Below are positions 1 to 8,256 of a stretch of DNA of 64,000 nt, in pieces; the first letter of the stretch is position 1, and each line of letters opens with the position of its first letter. The notes under the pieces are model-generated. The model did not search any database. It was not told the DNA's origin and saw only the letters and a program-made list of their open reading frames with translations. Origin of the DNA: Variovorax sp. CAN15 (GTDB taxonomy: Bacteria; Pseudomonadota; Gammaproteobacteria; Burkholderiales; Burkholderiaceae_C); contig NZ_JASMRZ010000009.1 of the NCBI RefSeq assembly GCF_030462475.1, forward strand, positions 67,546-131,545, in the 5' to 3' direction. The translations under genes and the position numbers were made by a program.

Positions 1-374
1 CAGTACCAGTCGGCCGAGCCTTCGAGCACCGAGGGGCGGTAGTTGCGCGCGGCCACCTGCAGCGTGATGCAAACGGGGTAGTAGCGGCCCACGCGGTCGC
101 AGCTGGGAGCGATGCAGCCGAACTGCACCGCGTCGACGCCCTGCGTGGCGGGAATCGCGAAGTTCCACACGGGCGCTACCGCGTAGTGGCGCGTCATGGC
201 GTCGGGCCAGCGCTTGAAGCTGCCCAGGCCGTTCTGCATCCAGCGGTCCCACCAGGCCTGCAGCTCGCGCGGCATGCGGCGATAGAGGAAGTCGCCGGCG
301 GACGGCAGCTTGCCGTACCAGCCGATCTGCTCATCGACGGGCACCCAGGCCTGCGGTGGAATGCTGCTGTTCAT
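1..374 (-). CDS. tagF: Type VI secretion-associated protein TagF, N-terminal part (runs off window)
   Basis: Leftward reading frame from ATG at 374 that stays open to base 1 (124 codons, no stop), so only the N-terminal part is seen. The start of the protein reads GWYGKLPSAGDFLYRRMP, which matches the opening of the TagF/BMA_A0400 family, where a conserved G-K-x-P-x-x-G-D-F signature is usual. TagF proteins are post-translational repressors of T6SS firing in Pseudomonas (family knowledge). It is the last visible gene of the leftward tssJ-tssK-tssL-tssM-tagF block and is separated from tssM by a dispersed repeat. A partner Ser/Thr kinase gene might lie beyond the edge (inference). Confidence 0.9.
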   Translation of the reverse strand, partial: MNSSIPPQAWVPVDEQIGWYGKLPSAGDFLYRRMPRELQAWWDRWMQNGLGSFKRWPDAMTRHYAVAPVWNFAIPATQGVDAVQFGCIAPSCDRVGRYYPVCITLQVAARNYRPSVLEGSADWY

Positions 375-407
375 TGCATATGCCTCAAGACAACATCGCG
401 GCATATG

Positions 408-501
408 CCAGGAACACCGCGGAACCGGCTTTGCCGGGCCGCTGGTGTTGCCCCCTGCAAGGGCGCAGGAGAAGCGACACGAAGTGCGCGAAGCCTGGGG
501 G
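408..501 (+). repeat. Dispersed structured repeat, copy A
   Basis: One of five copies of a repeat of about 90 bases (others at 21603, 41439, 43450 and 60201). It starts with CCAGGAACACCGCGG, contains the inner hairpin CCGGCTTTGCCGG inside an outer AACACC/GGTGTT stem, then a degenerate CCCCCT..AGGG hairpin, then GCGACACGAAGTGCGC, and ends CCTGGGGG. It fills most of the tssM-tagF gap. Confidence 0.9.
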
Positions 502-504
502 TGT

Positions 505-3500
505 TCATGATTTCCCGGGGCAGGAGAAGCTGTTCATCTGCGGCAGGCGCAGCGGGTTGTAGACGCTGTTGGCCGTGACCGCGAGCACCACCTTCTTGCC
601 CTGCAGGTCGAAGCTGGCGTTGAAGGATTCGGGCGAGCTGCCCGCGGAGATGGAAGCCTTGTCGAAGAGCCTGTGCAACGCCCACGGCCCCTCGGTCACG
701 ATGCCGCCGGCCGGCGTGCCGTTGGCGGTGGTCACCTGCAGGCGCACCTGGTTGCTGTTGCGCGGGCCCGGCCACTTGATGGTGCTGGGCGCCTGCGGGC
801 CGTGCGCATAGCGCACCGTCTGGCCGTCGACGTCGAGCGTGAACTGCGTGAGCGCCGCGTCCATGTCCTCGGGCCGGATGTCGATGGTGAACGAGGGCGT
901 GCGCCCGCCCGCCATGCCCGAGAAGAACACATCGCGGATCGCCTGCGCCTTCTGGAAGGAATCGAGGTAGGCCGAGCGCCCCGCCGCGCTGCCGTCCACG
1001 CCGCGCTTGAAGGCCCACGGGTTGACCGAGGTGTCGACCTGGGTGATGAGGTTCTTCTGGAAGAAGTCGTCCATCATTCCGCCCGGTGCGAACAGCTGCG
1101 CGAAGTCCCCCGAGGCCACGTCGCGGCTCGATCCGCGCTTGAACGGGTAGCGCCCCGCGATCGCCTGGTTGCAGAAGGTGCCGATGCTGGCCGCCGCGCT
1201 CTGCCCGATGTTCTGCCGCGTCACCGCCGCCGCCTTCGACGAGGCGGTGGCCGAGAGGTCGTTCAGCATGCCCTGGAACGGCACCGGCAGGCGGCCCGCC
1301 TCGGCCTGCACTTTGGTGACCGCGTCGCTGGTCGGCGGAATGTTGCCGCTGCGCAGCGCGGTGTCGGTGGCGGTGAGGAAGTTGTAGAGCTCGTTGATGA
1401 GCGCGGCCGTCGCATCGATGGGCGCCTGCCCGCCCTGCTTGGGCGCGGTGACCATGCGGCGCAGCGGCTCGAAGTGGTTGTCCACCAGCGACTCGGGGCG
1501 GTCCAGGCGCGTGTTGCGGCGCTGGCTGCCGTCGGGCTGGCCGATGAGCTGCTCGATGCGCTCGCGCGTGCTCTGCACCCGGTTCTGCGCCTGGTCGAGC
1601 AGGCTGCGCGCGGCTTCGTCGTGGTTGCGCAGCAGGTCGGTCTCGCGCGCGGCGCCGCGGATGATGCGCGACATCGGCGACTCCGCCGTCGAGAGCACGC
1701 GCGTCATCTGGATGCTCTGCAGCAGCGAGCGGCTGTCGGCCAGGCGGATGTCGACGAGGTAGTCGTCCCACACCTTGATGTAGTCGGTGAGATAGAGCCG
1801 GCGCACCTCGCGCAGCAGCAGTTCGCGCGAGGTGATGTCGGCCATCCCGGGCGCGCGGATCTGCAGCACCCAGCGGTCTTCCTGCTCGAGCGACAGCGCC
1901 GTCTCGGCCATGCGCTTGTCGAAGATGTCCCAGTAGCCGCGGTAGGTGAAGAGCGTGGGAATGCCGTCGGTCAGCGGCTTGCCGCTCGCGCGCCGGATGA
2001 CCAGCGCGGACTCGGCGCCGCCCGCCTCGGCGATGCTGAAGGCGTTGGGCGGGCTGGTCTGCAACAGTATGCGGCGCAGCCGCGCGTACGAGCGCTGCGC
2101 CAGCGGCACGCCGGCCAGGCGCTCGCGCGTCTGCGTGATGAGCTTGTCGTCCTTGGCGAAAGGCGAAGTCACCACGCGGCCCGAGAACAGCGCCTTCAGG
2201 TGCGACTCGAGGTTGGCGCGCTGCTCGCGCGTGAGCGAGGCGCCGATCTTGCGGTCCACGTCGGTGAGCAGCCAGGCCTGCAGGAAGTCGGCGTCGTAGC
2301 GCTCGGCGTCGTACAGCATGAGGTAGGCCTTGAGCGCTTCGTAGCTGTATTCGGCGTCGTTCTTGGCAGCCTCGCGCAGCGACTGCTCCACGCGCTGCGC
2401 GGCCTGCGGCAGCAGCACGGTCTCGAGGGCGCGCTGGTAGACGCCGTCGGTCGCGGCCTGCAGCTTCTCGCCCTGGTAGAGGCCGAAGCGGTAGGAGGTT
2501 GGCGGATCGGTGATGTCGAAGTGGCTGGACTTCGGCAGGTCGCGCAGCCGGTCGAGGATGAGCAGGGAGCTCGCGATGTCGCCGCTGGTGTCGACCACCG
2601 TGGGCAGTTCGCCGCGCGCGGCGGCCTTGTTGAAGGCCTTGGCGTTGGTGTCGACCTCGGCCACGTAGTCCTTGTTGTTGCGCCAGCTGTTCACGCAAGC
2701 GCCCAGCAGCAGCACCAGCAGCACGCCGATCACGCTGTAGCCCGCGATGTCGATCGCCCGCTTGCGCCGGTACCAGCGCAGGTTGGTGCCGGCCACGCCC
2801 GCGTCGCGGAAGATCACCTGCTGCAGCAGGTCTTTCAGGAAGTAGCTCTTGCCCGGGCCCGGCGGCGGTGCCGGCGGCGCGTTGACCTGCAGGTAGCGCT
2901 TGATGGCGCCCATCACGCGGTCGAAGGCGGTGCCCTCCTGCGTGCCGCTGGTGAAGTACACGCCGCGCAGCATCGACGCGGCCTCGAACTTCGAGGGGTT
3001 GAACACGTCGGCCAGGAAGGTGCCGAGGATGTCCTCGAAGCTCGCGAACTGCTGCGGCAGCAGGTAGGCCTGCGCGCGCCGCATCGGGTCGGACTCGGCC
3101 GCCAGCAGCTCGGGCAGGCGCTCGTCCAGGCGCTGGTGAAGCAGCTTGTATTCCTGGTGGAAGCGCTCGCGCAGGTCGGCGCCCACGGGCGCCGCGCCCT
3201 TGTTGCCCTTGGCGGCCTTCGCCGGATTGCCCTGGATCGGGAAGGTGAAGCCCCACACCTGCTGCCGCTCGGTGCGGCCCAGCGAGCCGAAGTACTCGTT
3301 GAAGCCGGCCAGCAGGTCGGTCTTGGTGACCAGCACGTACACCGGGAAGTCGATGCCCAGGTCGTTGCGCAGCTCCAGCAGCCGCTTGCGCAGCGCCATC
3401 GCGTGGCGTGCGCGCTGGGCGTCGTCGGCCAGCGGCAGGTCGGCGATGCTGATGGTGAGGATCGCGCCGTTGATCGGCTGGCGCGGGCGGAACTTCTTCA

Positions 3501-4167
3501 GCAGCTCGATGAAGCCCTTCCACTCGCCCTCGTCGGTCTCGCGGTTGCTCTCGTGCGTGGTGTAGCGCCCGGCCGTGTCGATCAGCACCGCCTCGTTGGT
3601 GAACCACCAGTCGCAGTTGCGCGTGCCGCCGATGCCGCGCACCGCGGCCTTGCCGAGCTGGTCGGCCAGCGGGAAGTCGAGGTCGGAATTGACCAACGCG
3701 GTGGTCTTGCCCGAGCCCGGCGCGCCGATGAAGATGTACCAGGGCAGCTGGTAGAGGTACTGCCGGTCGAACAGCGAGAAGCGGCTCGCGGGCTTGCCGT
3801 CGGCATCCGCGCCGAAGCGCATGTTCTTCAGGATGTTGGTGGCGTCGGTGAAGCCGCTTTGCAGCTCCTTGATCTCGGGCGCGTCCTCGGGCTTGGCCTC
3901 CTTCTCGCTTTTGGAAGGCGTGCGCAGCTGGTTGAGCAGCTGCGCGTTGAGCCGGCGCTCGCGCCACTTGCGGTAGATGACGCGCACGAGCCAGATCGCG
4001 AACATCAGCACGATGACCACGATGCGCACGATCTCGTCTTCGAGCGGGCGATAGCGGCCCACCGCGATGGCCGGGCCGATGACCCAGATCAGGAAGGCGA
4101 GCGCGACCAGGCCCAGGAAGACCCACAGGTCGCGGCTGATGAGAAAACGGAAGATGGCGCGCAGCAT
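505..4167 (-). CDS. tssM: T6SS inner-membrane protein TssM (IcmF family)
   Basis: A 1220-residue protein, the usual size for TssM. Two membrane segments lie near residues 14-34 and 48-66. A cytoplasmic P-loop GAPGSGKT sits at 148-155 with a Walker-B-like VLIDTAG near 194-200. A third membrane segment lies near 472-492, followed by a long periplasmic domain that in the family contacts TssJ. It forms the envelope-spanning TssJ-TssL-TssM complex. The start ATG at 4167 overlaps the tssL stop by one base (TGATG), so translation is probably coupled. Very long opposite-strand frames over this gene are GC-driven shadows. Confidence 0.97.
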   Translation of the reverse strand: MLRAIFRFLISRDLWVFLGLVALAFLIWVIGPAIAVGRYRPLEDEIVRIVVIVLMFAIWLVRVIYRKWRERRLNAQLLNQLRTPSKSEKEAKPEDAPEIKELQSGFTDATNILKNMRFGADADGKPASRFSLFDRQYLYQLPWYIFIGAPGSGKTTALVNSDLDFPLADQLGKAAVRGIGGTRNCDWWFTNEAVLIDTAGRYTTHESNRETDEGEWKGFIELLKKFRPRQPINGAILTISIADLPLADDAQRARHAMALRKRLLELRNDLGIDFPVYVLVTKTDLLAGFNEYFGSLGRTERQQVWGFTFPIQGNPAKAAKGNKGAAPVGADLRERFHQEYKLLHQRLDERLPELLAAESDPMRRAQAYLLPQQFASFEDILGTFLADVFNPSKFEAASMLRGVYFTSGTQEGTAFDRVMGAIKRYLQVNAPPAPPPGPGKSYFLKDLLQQVIFRDAGVAGTNLRWYRRKRAIDIAGYSVIGVLLVLLLGACVNSWRNNKDYVAEVDTNAKAFNKAAARGELPTVVDTSGDIASSLLILDRLRDLPKSSHFDITDPPTSYRFGLYQGEKLQAATDGVYQRALETVLLPQAAQRVEQSLREAAKNDAEYSYEALKAYLMLYDAERYDADFLQAWLLTDVDRKIGASLTREQRANLESHLKALFSGRVVTSPFAKDDKLITQTRERLAGVPLAQRSYARLRRILLQTSPPNAFSIAEAGGAESALVIRRASGKPLTDGIPTLFTYRGYWDIFDKRMAETALSLEQEDRWVLQIRAPGMADITSRELLLREVRRLYLTDYIKVWDDYLVDIRLADSRSLLQSIQMTRVLSTAESPMSRIIRGAARETDLLRNHDEAARSLLDQAQNRVQSTRERIEQLIGQPDGSQRRNTRLDRPESLVDNHFEPLRRMVTAPKQGGQAPIDATAALINELYNFLTATDTALRSGNIPPTSDAVTKVQAEAGRLPVPFQGMLNDLSATASSKAAAVTRQNIGQSAAASIGTFCNQAIAGRYPFKRGSSRDVASGDFAQLFAPGGMMDDFFQKNLITQVDTSVNPWAFKRGVDGSAAGRSAYLDSFQKAQAIRDVFFSGMAGGRTPSFTIDIRPEDMDAALTQFTLDVDGQTVRYAHGPQAPSTIKWPGPRNSNQVRLQVTTANGTPAGGIVTEGPWALHRLFDKASISAGSSPESFNASFDLQGKKVVLAVTANSVYNPLRLPQMNSFSCPGKS

Positions 4168-5570
4168 CAGCGGGTGCCTCCGGGCCGCGGTGCGGGGGCG
4201 GGGGCCGGTACGGCCAGCGGCGCGGGAGCCACCGGCGCCACCAGCAGCGTCACCTCGACGCGGCGGTTGCGCGCGCGATTCGCTGGAGAGTCGTTGGGCA
4301 CGAGCGGGTCAGCGTCGCCGCGGCCTTCGGCGCGCAGGCGTTCGGGCCGCGCAAGGCGCGCTGCGATCATCTTCTTCACCGCGTCGGCGCGGGCCTGGGA
4401 AAGTTGCCAGTTGGAGGGGAAGCGCACGCTGCGGATCGGCTGGTCGTCGCTGAAGCCGCTGACCAGCACGTTGCCTTCCACGGAATTGAGCGCGTCGGCC
4501 ACGCGCGTGAGCACCGGCGCGTAGCGGTCTAGCACGCGGTCGGAGCCCGAGGCGAAGAGCCCGTCGCCGCGCAGTACCACGACACTGCGATCCGCCTCGT
4601 CGCGCACGGTCAGCAGGCCTTCGCGGATCTCGGGTTCGAGGAAGCGCTGAAGGCGCGGCACCGGCGCCGGCATGACGACGGCACGCTCGGCCTGCGGCAG
4701 GCGCACCGCGTTGACAGCCGCGAAGGCGCCGTCGGAGTGGCCCGCGAGATTGAAGGTGAGGAACGCGAACACGGCCACCAGCAGCACCGCCGCCACCGCG
4801 CCCACCGCCCACACGGGCAGCCAGTTGCGCGAGCGGCGCACCGGCGCGCTGCCGTCCTGCCAGTGCGGCGACAGCGGCATCGGGATCTCGCCGCGCGTCT
4901 GCCGGATGATCTGCAGCAGCCGCTGCTTGAGCGTCTCGAGCTGCGAGCGGCCGTTGTCGATGACGCGGAAGCGCCCTTCGAAGCCCATCGCCAGGCAGAA
5001 ATAGATGAGTTCGATCAGGTGCAGGTGCTGCTGCGGGTTCTGTACCAGGCGCGACAGAAGCTGGAAGAACTTCTCGCCGCCCCAGGTCTCGTTGTGGAAC
5101 ATCACCAGCAGGCTCTGCGACGACCAGATGCTGCCGCCCCACGGCGTGAGCGCGGCGGCCTCGTCGACCGCGGTGCACAGGCAGTAGCGCGCGCCGATGA
5201 TCACCTCGGGCGAGATGCCTGCCTGCTGCGCGCGCGTTTCGAAGCGGCGAACCTCGTCGACGAGATGCTCGCGCAGCTGCGAGGGCGCGGGATGGTGGCC
5301 GGTGGCGCGGATCTGCGGGATCAGGTCGAGCAGCGGATTGGCCGCGGCCACGAGCGGATTGTTGCCCGCGAGCGCCGTGTCGCCCGCATGCGGGCGCCGC
5401 GCGTCGTGCCAGGCGGTGAAGGAATCGGGCTGCGCGCCCAGGCCGCCTCCCATGCCGGCACCGCGCGAGGCCGGCGGCATGCCGCCCATGCCGCCATTGG
5501 CGTTGCCGCCGCCGGGATTCGGCGGCACGAAGCCACCCGGGCCGACGGCCATGTCGTTGACACCGTTCAT
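4167..5570 (-). CDS. tssL: T6SS protein TssL, long form with OmpA-like C-terminal domain
   Basis: About 467 residues. The N-terminus is Gly/Pro/Met-rich and is followed by the DotU/TssL cytoplasmic domain (GARYCLCTAVDEAA, then a WGGEKFF stretch). A single membrane helix lies around 250-275, and a periplasmic OmpA-type peptidoglycan-binding domain around 330-440 (VLVSGFSDDQP, ending in NRARNRRVEV). This is the evolved TssL type carrying its own cell-wall anchor. I chose ATG at 5570, preceded by GAGGGA. A GTG at 5582 overlapping the tssK stop (GTGA) would add four residues and cannot be excluded. Confidence 0.96.
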   Translation of the reverse strand: MNGVNDMAVGPGGFVPPNPGGGNANGGMGGMPPASRGAGMGGGLGAQPDSFTAWHDARRPHAGDTALAGNNPLVAAANPLLDLIPQIRATGHHPAPSQLREHLVDEVRRFETRAQQAGISPEVIIGARYCLCTAVDEAAALTPWGGSIWSSQSLLVMFHNETWGGEKFFQLLSRLVQNPQQHLHLIELIYFCLAMGFEGRFRVIDNGRSQLETLKQRLLQIIRQTRGEIPMPLSPHWQDGSAPVRRSRNWLPVWAVGAVAAVLLVAVFAFLTFNLAGHSDGAFAAVNAVRLPQAERAVVMPAPVPRLQRFLEPEIREGLLTVRDEADRSVVVLRGDGLFASGSDRVLDRYAPVLTRVADALNSVEGNVLVSGFSDDQPIRSVRFPSNWQLSQARADAVKKMIAARLARPERLRAEGRGDADPLVPNDSPANRARNRRVEVTLLVAPVAPAPLAVPAPAPAPRPGGTR

Positions 5571-5578
5571 AGAGTCCC

Positions 5579-6955
5579 TCACGGACGGATGGCCCAGAAC
5601 TCCATGGCCAACCCGGGAAAGTCACCGGCCAGGTGCATCGCCACGCCGCCCGATTTCTCGAGCTGGCGCCACATGTCGCCGCTCTTGTCGAGTTCGAAAT
5701 AGTGGTAGCCCGCGTTGTACGGGATCTGCCGCGGCGCAACCGGCAGCGGACGCACCACCACGCCCGGCAGCTGCAGTTGCACAAGGTCGCGAATGCGCTC
5801 GACCGAACCGATCTTCACCTGCGTGGGGAAGCGCTGCTGAATGGCATCGGCCGGCAGGTCGGCATGCACCGCCAGCACGAAACCCGCGTTGCGCACCAAC
5901 ACCGGGTCGGGCATGCGGCCCACGCGCACGCCGTGGCTGCGCTCTTCGAGTTCGATGGCGATCGCGCTCTGCTCGAGCACGGCGGAAAGCGAGCGCCGCA
6001 GCTCCTCGAGCAGCGGTCGGATGCATTCGTTGAGGTTGTCGTGGTCGTAGATCGGCCACAGCACCGGCCGCCGCGTGGGCGATGTGTGCGTGGCCAGGTG
6101 GCAGGCCAGCTTGAGCCAGTCGACGAAGAGCGCCTCGGGGTGCACCTGCACGGCCTGCTGCGCATGCCACGTGAGTGCGAGATAGCGGTTGACCAGTTCG
6201 AGCAGCAGGAAGTCGGAGACTTCGCTCACGCCGCCGCGCCCCGGTTGCGAAAGGCGCGAGGCCAGAGCTTCGGAGCGCTGCGTGAGCAGGCCGTGCAGCT
6301 CCGCAATCATGCTGCGCAGCATGGCATGCGCGGATGCGTCGAGCACGGGCGGAATGTAGTTGGCGTCGACCACCAGCTTGTGGTCGGTGCGACGCTCGAT
6401 CACGCGCACCGCGCCGATGGCCTGCCATTCGGCGGTGAGCGATGAAGCGCGCGCAAGCCGCAGACGCGGCGCGGCAAGCTGCAGCACGGCGGGGCCCAGC
6501 GCGATGGCATTGCCGTCGTTCACCTCCCGCTCGATCACGCCGAAGCGCGCGGCAGAGCCTTCGTCCTCGGAGAAGATGACTTCCTCGCTGCCGGGCCTGC
6601 GCAAAGGCAGCGCGAGAACTATGAGTTCGTCGGTGAGCTCGTTGGGCACTTCATAAGGAAGCGGTGCGTCTTCGGCGCCGAACGAGAAAGGCGTGCCGTC
6701 GGGCATCACGCCCGCGCCGCCCAGCAGCGACACGCGGCCGAGTGCATATGCGTCGCGATCGATGTCCAGGTGCAGCCAACCCCAGTAGGCGCCTTGCAGG
6801 CCCGCGGTGCGCCGCGTCACGTACTGCTCGACATAGCGTTCCATTTGCTGGAAGTGCTGCGGGCGAAGGTACATGCCCTCCGACCACACAACGCGATTCG
6901 CCAATGCCTGCGGATGAGCGCCATGCTTTGCGGCGCCCGGATTGCGAACTGTCAC
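5579..6955 (-). CDS. tssK: T6SS baseplate protein TssK
   Basis: A 458-residue TssK. The signature NRVVWSEGMYLRPQHFQQ lies near the N-terminus, and the C-terminal half carries the receptor-binding-like region that in the family docks the baseplate on TssM/TssL. The only credible start upstream of the signature is GTG at 6955, because a perfect AGGAGGT lies seven bases before it. The internal ATG at MYLRP would remove the conserved motif. It is followed directly by tssL with a 4-base or near overlap. The gap of 175 bases to tssJ upstream may hold its own promoter. Confidence 0.95.
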   Translation of the reverse strand: MTVRNPGAAKHGAHPQALANRVVWSEGMYLRPQHFQQMERYVEQYVTRRTAGLQGAYWGWLHLDIDRDAYALGRVSLLGGAGVMPDGTPFSFGAEDAPLPYEVPNELTDELIVLALPLRRPGSEEVIFSEDEGSAARFGVIEREVNDGNAIALGPAVLQLAAPRLRLARASSLTAEWQAIGAVRVIERRTDHKLVVDANYIPPVLDASAHAMLRSMIAELHGLLTQRSEALASRLSQPGRGGVSEVSDFLLLELVNRYLALTWHAQQAVQVHPEALFVDWLKLACHLATHTSPTRRPVLWPIYDHDNLNECIRPLLEELRRSLSAVLEQSAIAIELEERSHGVRVGRMPDPVLVRNAGFVLAVHADLPADAIQQRFPTQVKIGSVERIRDLVQLQLPGVVVRPLPVAPRQIPYNAGYHYFELDKSGDMWRQLEKSGGVAMHLAGDFPGLAMEFWAIRP

Positions 6956-6962
6956 CAAAAAG

Positions 6963-6969
6963 ACCTCCT
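6963..6969 (-). promoter_or_regulatory. Strong Shine-Dalgarno deciding the tssK GTG start
   Basis: On the minus strand AGGAGGT is followed by seven bases and then GTG at 6955. The full complementarity to the 16S rRNA tail fixes the start of tssK at a non-ATG codon. Confidence 0.8.
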
Positions 6970-7130
6970 GGGGAGTGCTCACGTCGAAGCGGGAGATGCG
7001 CTGATGAGCGGCCTCCCGGTCCACTTGTTTTGCTCTCGATGCTACACGGCGCGTCTTACGTTTAGCACCGCATTTCGCCAACGAATTTCTCGCACTTTCG
7101 TACTAGCGATTCAATACCTTGCGTTCAAAG

Positions 7131-7649
7131 TTAACGACTTGGTAGCAACTCTATTCCGGACTTCCGGACTGCGACGCTCACGGCCTGTTCGCTTGGCGAG
7201 AACTGCCATACCTTGTAGAGGTTGGTTTGCTTGGGTTCCTTCAATGGCAGCACGATGCGCCAGCGCGCTGCCTCCAGCTTGCGATAGCCCGCGATGATGC
7301 CGATGGCACGCGAGTCGAGGCCCGCCTCGCGCTTGAACACCCGTTCTTCACCGCTGCGCATGATGGCCTGGTCGGCGTTCACGAGTTCGGTGCCGAGTGC
7401 CTCGCGGTCACGGTCCTGTAGTGCGAAATAGTCTGCGGTCTCGAAGTTACCGGAAGATTTCAATTCGAAGACCTTCACGAGGATCGGAGCGGCCTGGCCT
7501 CGGCCGTCGGGATTGACGCCATCGTCGATCCTGATGGTGATGGCGTAGGGCGTGGGCATGGACTTCGCCGTGGATGCGCATCCGCTGATGAGACCCGCGA
7601 ACAACGGTGTGGTCGCAAGTGCGCCTTGTAGCAAGCTTCGTCGATGCAT
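7131..7649 (-). CDS. tssJ: T6SS outer-membrane lipoprotein TssJ
   Basis: 172 residues. The N-terminus MHRRSLLQG... leads into the lipobox LISGC with the lipidated Cys at residue 24. The mature part has the TssJ/SciN transthyretin-like pattern: TPYAITIRIDDGVNPD, a V-x-V-F-E-L-K-S strand and W-x-I-x-L-P near the end. It anchors the TssM periplasmic domain to the outer membrane. The gene is divergent from the lipoprotein/tagH block and precedes tssK. Confidence 0.93.
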   Translation of the reverse strand: MHRRSLLQGALATTPLFAGLISGCASTAKSMPTPYAITIRIDDGVNPDGRGQAAPILVKVFELKSSGNFETADYFALQDRDREALGTELVNADQAIMRSGEERVFKREAGLDSRAIGIIAGYRKLEAARWRIVLPLKEPKQTNLYKVWQFSPSEQAVSVAVRKSGIELLPSR

Positions 7650-7790
7650 TGAAATCTCCCGTGAGGTTCGCGGCTTATATTATCGAAGTCATGCGCCTTT
7701 ACGATGGTGCATGGCGTGCATGCCGCAACAGAGCTGCACACTATCTCAAGCATTGCATTTTCATTGCCTTCTGCAAGGTAGGAGAGAAGA
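7650..7790. promoter_or_regulatory. Divergent promoter region between tssJ and the tagH block
   Basis: A 141-base gap between divergently read genes, more AT-rich than its surroundings (for example TTATATTATCGAAG near 7675-7690). Promoters for both directions must lie here or inside the flanking genes. I see no confident sigma-54 or palindromic operator. Confidence 0.4.
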
Positions 7791-8198
7791 TTGAAGTCAT
7801 GTCTGCCTGCTCTGGCGTTAGCTCTTCTTGCGGTCGCCGGTTGCACGACCACGCCGCCGCCGGAGCCCGCGCCCCAACCCGAACGACTGAGCCAGCAAGT
7901 GGCGCGCGCCACGCTCGAGAAAGCGCAGCAGGCGTATGACGAAGGCGACTATGCCAAGGCACTCAGCACACTCAAGAGCGGCGGTGTGTCGGTGTTCGAA
8001 GGCGCGGAGCCGGACACGCGCCTCGATGCGATGAAGCTCGAGGCCTTCAGCTACTGCGTGCTCAACCAGATCCCGGAGTGCCGGCTGCAGTTCCGCAAGA
8101 TCCTCGATGCGTTCCCGACCTTCGAGCTCAACGTGGCGGAGCGCAAGCATCCGGTGTGGGGCCCCGCATTCGAGGCCGCCAAGCGAATGAAGCGTTGA
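7791..8198 (+). CDS. T6SS-associated TPR-like lipoprotein (possibly TssQ family)
   Basis: 135 residues starting at TTG (7791), supported by AGGAGAG just upstream. No in-frame ATG exists before the signal peptide. The signal MKSCLPALALALLAVAGC ends in a lipobox with Cys at 18. A short Pro-rich spacer follows, then a helical domain with a TPR-like unit (EKAQQAYDEGDYAKALSTL) and a C-terminal part (CRLQFRKILDAFPTFEL) typical of small lipoproteins encoded beside tagH in Burkholderiales T6SS loci. It may assist the membrane complex (inference). The exact family name is from memory, not tested. Confidence 0.8.
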   Translation: MKSCLPALALALLAVAGCTTTPPPEPAPQPERLSQQVARATLEKAQQAYDEGDYAKALSTLKSGGVSVFEGAEPDTRLDAMKLEAFSYCVLNQIPECRLQFRKILDAFPTFELNVAERKHPVWGPAFEAAKRMKR

Positions 8199-8256
8199 TG
8201 AAGAACATCGCGGCCGCACCGGCGCCGCGACGCGAGAAGACCAACACGGAGAAGCC

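Noticed and set aside
673-4524. Very long open frame opposite tssM
   Set aside because: Codon-bias shadow in GC-rich DNA; low-complexity Arg/Ala/Gly/Val translation, while the other strand gives a perfect TssM.
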